Of a stretch of DNA of 64,000 bases, positions 1-38,589 are shown piece after piece. The DNA comes from Amoebidium appalachense. Its lineage: Eukaryota; Ichthyosporea. Position 1 is the first letter of the stretch. Every line of letters starts with the position of its first letter. The translations under genes were made by a program, and so were the position numbers. Under the pieces are notes generated by a model. That model was not told the origin of the DNA, did no database searches, and saw only the letters and a program-made list of their open reading frames with translations. The stretch spans positions 7,192,001 to 7,256,000 of the forward strand of contig CAVNZM010000001.1 of assembly GCA_963693365.1 (NCBI GenBank), written 5' to 3'.

Positions 1-104
1 TTGCATGCCACATGCATAGTGCGCACATTTCGCAAAGTAGCCAGAAAGTTGTGTCTGCTTTCAGTACTGTTATCTTGATTCGAAAAGCGTTGTAATAAAT
101 CTCC

Positions 105-414
<310 letters not shown>

Positions 415-460
415 TGGTTGGGGGGGGAAAGGGGGGGGGGAAGGGGAGGGGGATGCTCAC

Positions 461-13983
<13,523 letters not shown>

Positions 13984-15267
13984 TGTTTACTGCCTTCCTT
14001 CCTCTTCTTTTCGAACTTTTTTACAAGAATCGCGCAGTCAACAATGATTGCGGCTGCCAGCTGCGGTAGTTTGCTGACTTCTACTGAAAGGAACTTCTGA
14101 ACGTGAGGCGTGAGCTTGCAAGTTGCAGCGCACTCCAGCAACCAAAAAAAAAAAACTTGAACAGAAAAATTTAAGGGCGGACAGGAATTTACCGATTTAG
14201 GCAACCTTTTTAGTCCCCCAAAACCTATGTGCACCTCTGCCGGGTGTCGGTTGTGCAACTTGTGGGTTTGCATTCGAATTTCATATAATAGGCATTAGAG
14301 TAAGCTGGTCACAACTCAATGAATTTTTTTGCAGCCATATCATATTTTATTTTTTATGTTTATAATCTCTATATAAACTCGGACTCGATGTACCCGCTCC
14401 ATGAGAATTTCGCGAATCGGCATCGACAATTGAGTCAGCAAGGCTTGTATTGATTCAAAGTTCATTGCCCAAATGGGAAGTGTTGGGAGATCAGCCGACT
14501 GGAAATCATAACCAATAAAATGCATTACATATCATGTATTGGAACTGCCGCTTTTTGTAGTATTTCGTAATCGGGCCCGGAAGTTGGAGACAAAAATAGT
14601 TCCTAAGAGTGATTGTGTTACTAATAGAGCCCTCAGCACTTCAAAGGTTCACTTTTCGCCCAAGCTTCAACTTGCAATATGTTCGTGTGTTCAAACCTTT
14701 CAATGCAAAAAGTTGTACGGTTGTTGACAAATGTCTACCTTTAATTCTTTCGACAACTTTCACAAGTTAGCGTCGGTGCGCCGAAAAATACTTGCACGAG
14801 TGCGCTTATATGTAGTGCAGCACGGTGCTGCTAACTATATCTAAGCTCCTTGTATGAAATTTTGTCTGTGTACCAGATATTAATCGATTCCACTCATCAC
14901 ACCGTGTGCCAAAGTTTTGGCTGGGGTGTCATCTCAATTTACATGATTTTTCGATAAAACCAGCATGGCTGCCCCTCAGCCCAACCCGCCAACTTAAACG
15001 AGGGCGTTATCTTCCGACTAGCCACAGAAGATGACTTCAAAGCACACGGCGGGAGAGAACTAGTTTCCTTCGAGTCCCTCCCTACCCTTAACATTTTCTG
15101 GTCATCAGCCCCCAAGTGCAAAGACATTCTCAAGGCCATAGCTACGCACACAGGCCTTATTAGCAATTCATATGACGCTCCTCTATTTGAGCCTCTCTCT
15201 GCCTGAAGCAAACGACACACTGGGGTTGGGGGGGAGGGTTGGTGGGTGGGTGGGTGGTGGTGGTGGT

Positions 15268-15306
<39 letters not shown>

Positions 15307-16451
15307 GGGGGGGGGGGGAGGGAGGTGTTAGCTTTGAAATTCGGCTCCTGTATGAAGCTTCATACTGTGCCAAAGTTTATCCGCCGAGATCTGCTCCGGG
15401 TGACTCAGCCCCTCACCAGCACGAAACTGGGGGGCAACCTTCTACATGCCGGCTTCCAAATTCTGCTGGTCGCACCCTCGCGGTTCGACAAGCCAAGAAA
15501 CGTCTGAAAGACTGCAACATTACACCATTACATCTGTTCGAGTTTGGAGCTTGCTCACCTACAGCTCTCACCTACAGCAGTACAGTACCGTAGAGTAGCA
15601 CGGCCGCGGCTCCCGTACACGCGTGGGCCCGGCTGCGAAGGGCCGGTGAGCCGCCAAACAATGATTGCGTCCAGCTATTTAGCGTAAATGTTGCACAAGT
15701 TTTGCGCTAAATCTAACCGGGAGGGGTACGTCAGATGACAGATTTCGATAGCCCTACCCTTTCTTACGTCATCAAGAGTATTAGTCTAGTGCGCGCCTCG
15801 GCCCGGTACGCTGTTTAAATGTTTTAGATTAATCAATCTTGTATCCCGGGAATTCTGGACAACATTAATCTCAACTCCCCCTCAAAAAACAGAGTTTTTT
15901 CCCGTAAAAAATGGTCCGACGGGGCTGAAACTTTCCATGAGCGAAGCAAACATATATAGGTATGAAAGCCCAGCGGCTGGGTGCATGTTGCATATGGACT
16001 TTGCGGCACAGCGAGAGCGTGACGGTAGGTGAATATGGATATCGAGGATCATTAATCAAGGAGCCACAGTGACTGCTGCAAGGCTTGAATGATTGATCTG
16101 AGTGTGCTGTATTGCATTATGATGTGGGGGGGGGAACGCTGCGTTTCAACAAAGAAATAGGAGAGCAATGCTTTTACACCCCTCGAGTGCAGTATACCAT
16201 TGGTTGCTGTACGAACAAGACCCATTTATGGTGTGACGTATAGCCTTTTTTAGCTGTTGTAAACAAAACAACACGGGCCGTGGCTACTTTTGAGGACCCT
16301 GCTTGTAGATTATCATCTCACACCCAACTTGAACCCGTAGCATTGCTGTGGATACACCCTGTCGTTTTCACTTTCTTTTTGTTTTCTTGTTTTCTTTTTT
16401 ATTGTTTTTGGTGATGGACGCAAAGAATGGAAGGGGACTTTGAATTAATAT
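13984..16451. other. Intergenic spacer upstream of the mannosidase gene
   Basis: No gene was recognised. It would contain the mannosidase 5' untranslated region and promoter; I saw no clear core promoter motif. Apart from a G-rich block near 15230-15323, it is ordinary mixed sequence without the microsatellites that fill the introns. It holds the unexplained open frame at 14958-15206. Confidence 0.5.
14958..15206 (+). other. Unrecognised open frame, possible coding relic
   Basis: About 82 sense codons lie between an in-frame TAA at 14955 and a TGA at 15204. No Met sits at the start. The composition is protein-like, for example EDDFKAHGGRELVSFES and LNIFWSSAPKCKDILKAI, unlike the repeat-driven frames around it. 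I do not recognise a family. It could be a decayed transposon or a terminal exon whose partners are lost. The repeat-rich frame on the other strand is less protein-like. Confidence 0.25.
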
Positions 16452-16670
16452 TTGATGATACGTGCCCTTTGTGGTTTTTACGCTGGCGGCCAGCAGCAGC
16501 GAAACGTCAGGAGACACCAAGGCGGCACCACACAAGCTAGTTGTGAAGCGTGCAAAGTTCGTTTGTGCTCTAAGCGCAGCGCAATGACAAAAGATTTAAA
16601 AACCTGCTTCGAAATATGGCACACACACAAGGATATCAGAACTAGTGCTCACTGGGCTAACAACTATTAG
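16452..16670 (+). pseudogene. PiggyBac-like transposase C-terminal zinc-ribbon relic
   Basis: A 72-codon frame ends in TAG. It contains CEACKVRLC followed, after an insertion, by TCFEIWHTHKD. PiggyBac-type (PGBD) transposases end in a Cys-rich ribbon with this pattern: paired cysteines, then an LC, then CF..(Y/W)HT. The catalytic DDE core is not visible upstream, so this is a fragment of a dead element or a terminal exon. I could not identify terminal inverted repeats or a TTAA target duplication. The family assignment rests on this short motif only. Confidence 0.45.
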
Positions 16671-17090
16671 ACACGGTGGAGAGTGGAAATAACATACAGG
16701 AACCTTTTCAATATCTCCGTTTTTGCCTCATTTTGAGTTGTCTTTGTATTCTTCTTATTTTATTTTGTTGTTTTTTTTGGTTTGTGGGGATTTTACTTCT
16801 TCTACTTCTTCCTTCCACTTTTCATATTTTGTTTTTGTTGTTTCGTCCTGATTTTCTCTATGCAAGGGGGCCTGTCTGAAGCTGTGTAGGTGTGTATGTG
16901 CCGTGTGGGGGGGAAGGGAGGGGGGGGGGGGGGGGGGGGGGGGGGCTTCTTTTTCCTTCTTCCACCCCCCCCCCCCCCCCTAGTTTTTTGAATATACGTA
17001 ATAGCAAGGGGGACTGGCGGCATGCCAGTAGCAGTGTAGGTGTGTATGTGTGTGGGTGTGGGTTTGTGTGTGTGTATGTGTGTGTGCGGG

Positions 17091-17147
<57 letters not shown>

Positions 17148-17859
17148 CTGTCTGCCGTTGTATTCAGTGCCCTGCATACATCTCAGTGTATGAAGCACAA
17201 ACAATACGGTCACTGTGCTTTGATGGTTTTGAAACTAAATTAGTGGCACGTTTCTGTGGTCACAGACCTGTATTTGGTTTCATTATAAGTATATTTATAC
17301 ATAAATATATGTATAGTTATTAGTATTAATAATCGCTTTTTGGAAGATCATAAATAATTGAAAATGTAACATAGTACTACTATAATTGTTTCCAGAAATG
17401 TCACCGAAAATTATGTGTGGCTCTTGGAGAGGAAGAAAAAGATGGTTTAAATCATGCACCATGTCTCAGTGTGTATGGAAAACGTCTATGAATGATTCCC
17501 CCACCCCTCCCGCCTCCCCCTACATAGCCCGGCCCGAATTCCTGCCCCTCCCCTCCCCTTCCCCCCCCCCCCCCCCCCCCCCCTCCTTACACACACACAC
17601 ACACACGCGCACTGTGGCACCTGCCCACCTAACCGTGGTCACCATAACACACACATGTGCACACACACACAAACACGTACGCACAAAGACATGACACACA
17701 CACATGGCATGGCACACACACTGAAACGGCCAGGTACATGCATGCACGAGTGCACATATCACACTCACGCCGGGGCCCCGGCTCCCTGTTAAATAATAAG
17801 GAAATTCTATTCAAAGCAATATTGTACAGATACACAGACATTATTATACCCCCCCCCCT

Positions 17860-17890
<31 letters not shown>

Positions 17891-18460
17891 CCCCAACACA
17901 CACATATGCACATGCACCGGCTGCCCACCCAACCACCCTGACACACACACGTGCACACCGTGGCACACGGACTCGTACATGCATGTAGATAGAGATACAC
18001 ACACACACTGCATGCCGTGGCACACACTGCACTGTGAAACACAGTGCGTAACACGTGCCACACGTGCACACACCGCAAACAAGCACTGTGGCATCATACA
18101 TGCTGAAAAACACGCATGCACACCCACACACACGCGCGCAGTACACACTCGCACGCAAACCGTGGACACCGTCACAGAAAACATGCACCGGCACACACAC
18201 TCTGCAATGTACACATGTACAAGTGTGTACATTGCATACAAACACACCCACACAAGCACACACACACACGTCATCACAGCTGAACACACTAACATCAGCA
18301 TGTGCGTACAATAGCACATGCATTTTAAGTTGACCTGTACAGTACAACGGCACCGTGTTACGTGGCATCCATGCACTGCATGCAGCGTACACGTGGCACA
18401 CACACACCCGTATGTGTGCTTGTCTATATTAGGCATATGCACAGGCCTAGGCACACATGT

Positions 18461-18494
<34 letters not shown>

Positions 18495-19947
18495 AGGCAC
18501 ACACCAGCACACAGACACACACAACACACACACATACACACACACACACACATACAGAGAAAGTGAGAGAGTACCCCACACATGACACCGGGAGCCCGCT
18601 GTGCGCGCACAATTAACACGTGAGCTTCGTCAGCCGCGGCCGGCTGCCGATCATATGCATGTGCCGCGGGATCCAGCAGCTGTGATTAATCTTCTTCTCG
18701 GATTGATTAATCTTCTTTTACGCTCGCACCTCTTCTCGAAGGTGTATAATAAACATGGATATTATAGACAAAAACACCCAAAAAAAATTACATAGGCGTT
18801 TTCTTGACTATCAAAACCAACTTTTTGCCTACTTAACATGTATTTTTGGGCTGCTGGGTAAGTCGGTGGAAGCGCCGCAAATGTGATTAACGTTGAAGAT
18901 TAATCACTTGATTACAGGCCTTGATTAATATCAACTTGGCGGCCTCCCAGCACGGCCTGCTCCGAGCACACAGGCCTTGCTCTCCATACGACACGACCGG
19001 TACCGGAGGAGACGGGAGGTTGTGAATGTGTGTGTGGCATATATTGCATGCTTTTTTGCTTTTTAAATGTCTCTTTTTTTGTTCTCAGGCGCCGGGTTGG
19101 TGGCTGCACGTGGGCGGGCGGGGATAAGGGGACTCCAGGGAGAGAGAGAGGAGGGGGGGGGGGGGGGGGGTTGGGGGGGGTTGCTTGGTGTCAAATACGG
19201 TATACGTATGAGCCAAGAGCACGTCCCATGGCCAGCCATTCACAATGACTATAACTTGTTTTAATGCTCTGTGGGCGCAAAGAGGTCTCATTCCGTACTT
19301 ACAAAGCCGGAAGTGAAGGTTACAAAAAGATTACAATAAAAACAAGGCGATTATTATGGGCACTTGCAACTTGGCAATGTGATTGTTACTGCTCTAGCAT
19401 AGGGGCAAAGTGACTATAGCTATTGCACTCGAACTTACTGTAGCAAACTAAGAATCAATGAAAACGGTTCAAATCTCACACAAGTAACAACCAGTTGAAA
19501 AAATAGCTATTCAGGTGCACCCCCCCCCCCCCCCCCCCCCCCCCCACAAGAACACACACACACACACCCCACCCCCATCCCCCCCCCCCCCCCCCCTCAC
19601 ACCCCAAACACACACAGACACACACATGCACACACAAATAGTAATAAAAAATTTACAGACATCCCCAAAGCTCCATCTGCCACCCCTACGTAACCCACCC
19701 ACCCCACCTACACGCACACTACCAACCCACGTACGCCAAGAAGGAAGATTATTGTGACCATTATTTCCTTTTTGAAAAAGGAGCGCAAAAGATGTGCCTA
19801 AAAAATCACGTGACTGCGTAATAAATTTCAATTCATACAGGCCGTATTTGCATGCATTGAAAAAGATGAGTGGGCTAAAGGACAACCCGAATCAGTTCTA
19901 AAAGTGTTATAGAGATAAAGGCATCATTTCTCAGAGCACCGAAAAAA

Positions 19948-19978
<31 letters not shown>

Positions 19979-20368
19979 TGGCATACATAGAAGAAAAAAA
20001 AACAACTTAAAAAAAATCAAGGTTTTTGAAATATGTCCGTTTTGGTATTGCATGGCTGATGGCAGTGTTATCTAATGTTAGGTCCTTCGATCATAAACGT
20101 GTTAACAAAGTGTGCGCGAACGGAAGTGTGTCCAAAGATGATATATGCTATTTCTGTTGTGTGTCTGGAGAATCCATCTTCCTTCAAACATGTGCCTCAC
20201 TCACTTGTGCCCATCCCCTCTGAAGCCTTGCTCACCCTCTCATGTGTGTCTGTGCCACCGCGCGTGAGTGACCGTCATTACTACTCTGGATATATCCGTC
20301 GCCTATGGTGGATTTTCAAACGATAGCGTTTAAACTACAAGTGAATTAAAGGCAATCACCGTATTTAC
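16671..20368. other. Intergenic region with degenerate CA-rich block and homopolymers
   Basis: No gene was recognised. It contains a 55-bp G run (17093-17147), a long degenerate CA/CATG-rich block at 17590-18560 with many CACGTG-like and CATGCATG words, C and G tracts near 17560, 17850, 19520 and 19950, and AT-rich stretches near 18690-18920 with repeated TTAATC. Long frames here are driven by the repeats or lack protein-like composition. Confidence 0.5.
17093..17147 (+). repeat. 55-bp uninterrupted poly-G run
   Basis: This is one of the longest pure G runs in the window. Others of similar length are at 21877-21924, 26040-26079, 49679-49701 within a larger G block, and 49787-49843. Such runs can form G-quadruplexes and are prone to length errors in sequencing. 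Confidence 0.95.
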
Positions 20369-20513
20369 CCGATTTGGTATCCTCAGCCTTTTGGTTCATC
20401 CTGTTGCCGGGTCTAATTTGCTTAACACTTGCCCGCTCCTCAAGTTGTGAAAACGAAGCTGATCTCAAATCCTCGGAGACATGGAACTGTGGTGGTATGA
20501 GGGAGGGCGGAGG

Positions 20514-20551
<38 letters not shown>

Positions 20552-20740
20552 AGGGTGGAGTGGTCAGCTGCATGATACCAGCGGTAACATGCAAATATGT
20601 GCAAAAGAACACCCACACACAAAGCATGCAACGTCCAGATGCCATGCCCACGTGGTTGGTCCCGAGTCATCCAAAGCATCCGTTTCTCGATCCACTTACT
20701 TTGGACACAAACCCCATAATGCCAGACAGCTCCCCGACGG
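20369..20740 (-). CDS. Two possible orphan exons of an unidentified gene
   Basis: Sense exon 20740-20700 reads AVGELSGIMGFVSK and ends at a strong GTAAGT donor. Exon 20486-20369 follows, with a CT-rich acceptor and a GTAAAT donor, and reads FHVSEDLRSASFSQLEE onwards. The two join in phase 0. I do not recognise the protein and found no clear partner exons on either side. It lies just downstream of the exchanger stop codon on the same strand. A plus-strand frame over 20374-20832 with a hydrophobic start is an alternative, but it runs through a (TG)n array. Confidence 0.3.
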
Positions 20741-21016
20741 CTGGGACCGGCGGTGGTGTATGCAGCCATGATGTACAAGGGCAACAACGAAAGCACGGTA
20801 CAGACGCAAGAACGGTGTCGAAAGCTCGTTAAAAAAAAAAAAAATGCAGCGCCAATTCCTTAGAAAACGTGTGCCTGTGTGTGTGTGTTTGGGGGGGGGG
20901 GGGGGACCATGTGTGTGTGTGTGTGTGTGTGTCTGTGTGTGAACGGGGCTGCGTATGGGTGCATGCGATCGTTTTTTTTTTTTTTGGAGGGGGGGGGGGG
21001 GGGGGGGGGGGGGTAG

Positions 21017-32990
<11,974 letters not shown>

Positions 32991-33644
32991 CTTCGCAGTT
33001 TACCTGAAGTCAAGCAAGGTGGGTCAAAATGGTGCCACTGGGACAAGCGCACAAAGCGCCACTGGCCAATAACAGCAGCATACAACACAGAGAGGAAGGA
33101 GGTGAGATGAATATGGTCCAGTTCCAAAACGAAAAAGGGCGAGGGCATCCAAACAGGGAGGGGACAGGAGGGGGGGGGGGGTGGAGTGGGGGGGGAGGGG
33201 GGGGGGGGGGGGGGGGAGGGATGCCCAAGAATATACAGAAGCGTGCCAAAGTATCTGGACGTGGATCATATAGGAAGCCATACAGGCTCACAACTTGAAC
33301 AATAATAAGCACACAAGCACACCAAGGACATGCACGTGGTACCCCGATGCTATGCCTTGCAAAAGCCATGTTTTTGCTGGACCAGGTCAGCATTCGTCAA
33401 CCTATATTGACTCCTCCCCCTCCTCCTTCCCCCCCCCCCCCCCCCCCCTCCCCCCCCCCTCACGCACACATAACACACACGTACACACAAACACATACGT
33501 GGGCGTGGGCATGGCCCCAAATCTCCTCTCCCCCCCGTCCACCTCCCTGCATCCCTACCCTCTTCAAACTCACTCGACCCCTCTCCCACCACCACCAAAA
33601 TCATCACCATCACGATCACTCAGTCCCTATCCTATTACCGAGAA

Positions 33645-33675
<31 letters not shown>

Positions 33676-35495
33676 TGGAGGGGGGTGGAGGGGGGGGGGG
33701 GGGGGGGAAGAGGAATTAGCAAAACAAACCGGCTCAAAAACGATCTGAGGGTACTTACCGCACAACATAAAGCTTGGTGGCCGTTTAAAGAAACGTGTAT
33801 GACACAGGGGCATACAGCCAATAACTGCGGTTTCTTGCTGAATGGTTTCTACAAGGGGCCAAGGATGTTCAGCAGGCACACCCCAGCAACTAACAAACTG
33901 TAACTCGCAATGAATTGGTTTTACACGTGACAGCGTTATAGAAGTAACGTTTCCATGCTACTATAGCAAACTGCTGCTAACCTTAGCACACTAAATAGTT
34001 CTTGTAACGCGAACCCAAGTTCGAACTCTATATTTATGCAAGGCCTCGGAAGGACTTGTGTCACCACAACCACAGATGTCACTCGACTTGAACTTCTTGT
34101 TGCTCCAATTTCCAAATAACATTTACAGGGACCAGTGCTTTCGGTCAAAGCAAGGAATGACCTTCACGTGTTTTAATTGGTGCGTGTGAGCGAAGCTGCA
34201 GTGTTTGAAGAAACGTGATCCATTGAGTTGGTCAACCAAAGCTCTAAATGTTTTCCAACAGGACCTTTCTGCGTACTGCCGTAATTTGCTATTCTTTAAT
34301 GATATTTCACAGTTGTTTAATGCTCTTTACCAAGATTTTGATGTATTCTGCATCGTTATTCTTTGGTAGAGAAAAGGGCATGTCAAAGGTAGGCCAATCA
34401 CCGAATTCTTTGGTGTCAGCCGAGTCACCGCGGCTGACTTCCGAGCAACCACCGAAAGTAATTACCCAACTATCATATCTATTTCCTTTCACTAGCAGCT
34501 TATTTGTGCTTTTTTATGACGATATGCTTTCAAATACAGCTCATAAATACACATATGTGCACGCAGCGCCGCCTGGTGCATAAAAAGCTGCATCACGTAA
34601 CCGTCTCCACGTTGGTCCATCATCAGCATTGATTGGACCGCTGCTCCTTTGAAACTTTCAAGTTGCGTCGACACCAGGGTTGGGCTGGGGTTCGCCAGCT
34701 TAACCGTATCGCCCTTTGGCCAATCGTAACGGACAAAATCTTAATCGTAACCGATGGGTTCTTGGGGAGCTGCAAGCCCCGCCTAAAACGCCCCTCCAGT
34801 CGCAAAACTCAAAATACGTGTTTTTACAAAATAAGAACCGTAAGATTACAAGCCCTGGAAACTTATCGGGGCTCGATATTGCACACGAGAAGCGCTGTAG
34901 ATAATGTTCTTGGGGGGGAATGTGCTGTTCTTGAACAGAAATATTGAAAAAATAGGGAAAATTACATATTTAAGCGTTTATAATGCTACACGCCTGATAC
35001 GAAAGCTGTTACGACGGTACCCTGACCTTATATGTCTCGGAGTCTCTCGTTAATCGTAATTACGACGATTTTTTTTTTCGTAATCCCCTGGTCGACACGC
35101 TGCAGCCCTATCCATGCAGGACTACATATGCATATCTAGATATATCGTATAGCCTACTTATTTATATTTCAGCTAATGCCGTATATGTTAACTCAAGGGC
35201 TTGTTTCTTCCCTTTGAAATTTTCAAAGTAAACAAGCCGATCAAATCGACATTCTTTTTCGAATGTCACATCATAGTAGTAATGCAAAGCAAGACCTATG
35301 TATGAACCGCTTCCCTTGAATAATCATGTGTTATTTCAAGCGCGTTAGTATGGTTGGAAATAATTCGTGGTTTATGGTTGGGTTTGCTATTGGCTCTATC
35401 TGCAACTTGATGCTGCATATCCACAGCAGTGAGACCCTGTAGAGAAAAACCACTCTCGAGTATAATGCCCCTATGTATACATATGCTTCATACAT
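32991..35495. other. Intergenic spacer between divergent exchanger and ankyrin genes
   Basis: The 5' untranslated exon(s) of the exchanger are expected here. A GTAAGTACC donor at about 33757 on the minus strand, after a short open stretch, is a candidate. G-tracts lie at 33170-33220 and 33650-33708. From 33900 on the sequence is ordinary and free of microsatellites. No complete gene was recognised. Confidence 0.5.
34670..35113. mobile_element. Possible non-autonomous DNA transposon remnant
   Basis: The left end is CAGGGTTGGGCTGGGG and the right end CTGCAGCCCTATCC. These are roughly inverted, in the style of hAT ends. Several ATCGTAA/TTACGAT words lie inside near both ends, like subterminal repeats. 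GTCGACAC occurs next to each end, but not as a clean target duplication. There is no transposase frame. The call is weak. Confidence 0.3.
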
Positions 35496-35496
35496 A

Positions 35497-35800
35497 CAGC
35501 AAGTGTCGTGGTTTTTTTTTGCTGAAAATTAAGTAATGTGAAAAAACCCGCAGATCAAACCACCCAAACCACCTAATTTGTGATTGCTCTCACAAATGGC
35601 CGAGGTTGATGAAGATAGCAACACCAGTGAGAAGTGGGGTTGCATCCCCCTGCATGATGCGTCTTTTAACGGGCACTTTGAATGCTGCTTGATGCTGGCG
35701 CAAACGTGCATGCCAAAGACATTGTCGGGGTGACCCCCCCCCCCCCCCCCTACTCCCTCCCCGCGGCCCCCTCCCTTCCCCCCGCCCCCAATAGCAAGAA
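35497..35800 (+). pseudogene. Decayed copy of an ankyrin exon with flanking intron
   Basis: The segment parallels 37930-38230, including upstream GCAAGTGTCGTGGTT and the ATGGCCGAGG start. Within the exon copy (35596-35733) a 10-bp deletion after the codons for NGHFE shifts the frame, and the splice donor GTAAGA has become GTGACC. The frame then ends in TGA at 35731. Like the functional copy, it is followed by a long GA-rich tract. It is a segmental duplicate upstream of the gene, now inactive. Confidence 0.85.
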
Positions 35801-36450
35801 CGGTAAGAGCCTCTAGAGGGGGGAAAAGGGGAAGGGGGCGGGGGGAGGGGGGGGGGGGGGGGAGAGAGGGGGGGGGGGGGGGGAGGGAGAGAGAGAGAGA
35901 GACAGGAAGAGCCTAGGGAGGGATAGAGGGGGGGGGGGGAGAGAGGGGGGGAGAGAGAGAAAGGGAGAGAGGGAGGGAGGGAAAGAGGGAAAGAGAGGGG
36001 GTGGAGAGAGGGGGGGGGGGGGGGGGGGGGGGCGAGAGAGAGAGAAAAAGAGAGGAGAGAGAGAGAGAGAGAGAGAGAGAAGAGAGAGAGACAGAGAGAA
36101 GAGAGAGAGAGAGAGGGCAAGTCGAATGAGAGTGTGAGGGGAGGGGGAGAGAATGGGAGGAAGTGAGAGACAGAGAGAGAGAGGGAGATCTAGAGAGGGA
36201 AAGGGAGAGAGAGAAAGCGACTGAGAGAGAGAGAGGAAGAGAGAGAAAGAGAGGGAGAGCGAGAGAGAGAGGGGGGGGGGGGAGAGAGGGGGGGGGAGGG
36301 GAGGGGGGAGAGAGGGAGAGGGAGAGGGAGAGGGAGAGAGAGAGAGAGACAGATTGAGGGAGAGGAGAGAGATAGACGACAGAGAGAAGAGAAGGGAGAA
36401 GAGAGAAGACAGGTAGAGAACCGAGAAGAGAGAAAAGAGATGGATAAAAG
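35800..36450 (+). repeat. GA-rich purine tract
   Basis: About 650 bp of nearly pure purine on the plus strand, made of (GA)n, (GGGA)n and G runs. It sits downstream of the ankyrin exon pseudogene just as 38215-38790 follows the functional exon, so the tract was probably part of the duplicated segment or its seed. Confidence 0.95.
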
Positions 36451-36773
36451 ATTCACGTCATCCACATTCTCAATCATTCCTTCCCCACCATTCCCTCCCC
36501 CTCCTCCCCTCCCCCCCTCCCCCCCCTCCCCCCTCCCCTCCCCCTCTCCCCCCCCCCCCCCCCCCCCCCATCCCCCGAGCAACCGGCATTGAGTACTGAT
36601 CACGTTCCACACATCATGCAGCACCTTCTCCCTTTTGCACACTTTTTTGTTGATACTTGGCCTTCGCACCGAATGGTGTTTTTGCTATAGTTTATCATTG
36701 TCTCATTGATTCAATATCAAAATCATTTCGCACCGTCTTCAAAGTTTTTACGATATCTTTTTTCCTTCTCTAC

Positions 36774-36811
36774 ATACACACACACACACACACACACGCA
36801 CACACGCACAC

Positions 36812-36854
<43 letters not shown>

Positions 36855-36883
36855 GTGACACACACGTGCACGATGCTTGTGCG

Positions 36884-36929
<46 letters not shown>

Positions 36930-37171
36930 TAAAGTCTTACACAAGACAAATTGCAAATTTCTGCCATTTTTTAGATGAGGTCACATTCAAAAAATACCTA
37001 TGTCAAGATTTCTCTCACTAAGTAAAATTCCTTTCGCCTTAAAAAGTTTTAAGTCATGATGTTCTTCAAGACACGTAGCTGCGGAAGCGGGCAGCTAGTG
37101 CTCTACCTGTGTGTTACAATCATTGACGTGTTCACACTCCCTGTTACTATGGTATATGGTTGTGTATGAAT

Positions 37172-37245
<74 letters not shown>

Positions 37246-37270
37246 TCACTCACTCACTCACTCACTCACG
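36774..37270 (+). repeat. CA arrays flanking a G run, then (CACT)n
   Basis: (CA)n occurs at 36774-36853, a G run at 36887-36927, and a second (CA)n at about 37177-37240, which ends in a short (ACTC)n block to 37268. No coding segment was seen between them. Confidence 0.9.
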
Positions 37271-37476
37271 AACACACATACACACACACACAGACACACA
37301 CACGTACCATAACAAGTGTACATTGTTTTGCCGCGCCCAGCACAGGTTTAATCATGCCCAGTAAATATCTGTCGGCGATCAAGCACTAGACGACTGGCAC
37401 CGTGACACATAAACACGTGGTTAGAAGCACACATCACTCTACAGCATCTGACACTTGCAGATATCACTGTCCACAG

Positions 37477-38552
37477 TGCACTCCACTCCACCGCGCCGCA
37501 GCGCACGGGTGGGCAAGAACCGTGCAGCTACTTCTAAATTTTTATGCTGACCCCAACGCCCGGACAAAGGTTCAGGTGTGTAAAAAGTACCCATTTCATC
37601 TGATCTCGGCCGAAAAGATATGTCAATCATCTACCAAGTTGATGCCGTGACCCTCCGGGGCCTACCTCTTCTCAGTTTCACTGAACAAGCTGACACTCGA
37701 TCCCCTGAACCTAACTACTTTCTCAAAACTTTATGGTAAACAATTATGCCTGAAAAGATTTTGTATGGTTTCAAGTTGGTTGACTTTGCTATTAGCTCTC
37801 ATCACACCTGCCGTACTCCCTTACTTCCTAAGTTGTTCTGAACATTGAGTCACGTTTATGCTCAAGATGATCTGCAACCGTCACTACCTACATTCAATTT
37901 GCATGCACTGAACAAAGCTAGCCGCCTTGGGTATGCAGCAAGTGTCGTGGTTCTTTTGCTGTAATATAAAGGCAGTCGCAGATCACTGTATCACACTGTG
38001 ATTGTAATTGCTCCCACAGATGGCCGAGGCTAAAAAGACTGGCAGCACCACTAAGGAGTGGGGTTATTACACCCCCCTGCATGATGCGTGTCACAACGGG
38101 CACCCTGAAGTTGTTGAGATGCTGCTTGATGCTAGCGCAAATGTCAATTCCAAGGACACCCTTGGGGTAAGACCTTCCCCCTTTCATCCCCTCCCCAACA
38201 ACAAGAACGACAAGATAGAGATAGAGGAAGGGGGGGAGGGGGGACTCGGAGCGGCAAAGACTGAGAGAGAGAGAGAAAGAGAGAAAGTATCAGAGAGGGG
38301 GGGGGGGGGAGAGGGAGAGATAGAAAGAGAGAGAGAGTGTGTGTGTGTGTGTGTGTTTTGTGTGTGTGTGTTTTTGAGTGAGAGAGAGAGAGAGATAGAG
38401 AGGGAGAGAAGAGGGGGAGAGAGAGGGAGAGAGAGGGGGGGGGGGGGGAGAGAGAGTGAGAGAGAGCGAGAGGGGGAGGGAGAGAGAGTGAGAGAGAGAG
38501 AGAGGGGGGGGGGGGGGAAGAGAGAGAAAGAGGGCGAGACACACACATCACA

Positions 38553-38589
<37 letters not shown>

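Noticed and set aside
15595-15660. Possible tRNA or structured RNA in a GC-rich stretch
   Set aside because: I could not form a cloverleaf or find A and B box motifs.
20374-20832. Plus-strand frame with a hydrophobic signal-like start
   Set aside because: It runs through a (TG)n array and is antisense to a segment with better splice signals.
33010-33105. Hydrophobic MLLLLASGALCAC segment as the exchanger N-terminus
   Set aside because: It cannot be joined in phase to exon 2, whereas the Met at 32990 can.
36163-36357. Arg/Glu (RERERE) and Ser/Leu (SLSLSL) frames over GA/CT tracts
   Set aside because: Low-complexity readings of intronic purine tracts. Only the 42520-42890 tract was kept as coding, because it joins the kinase frame and has imperfect units.
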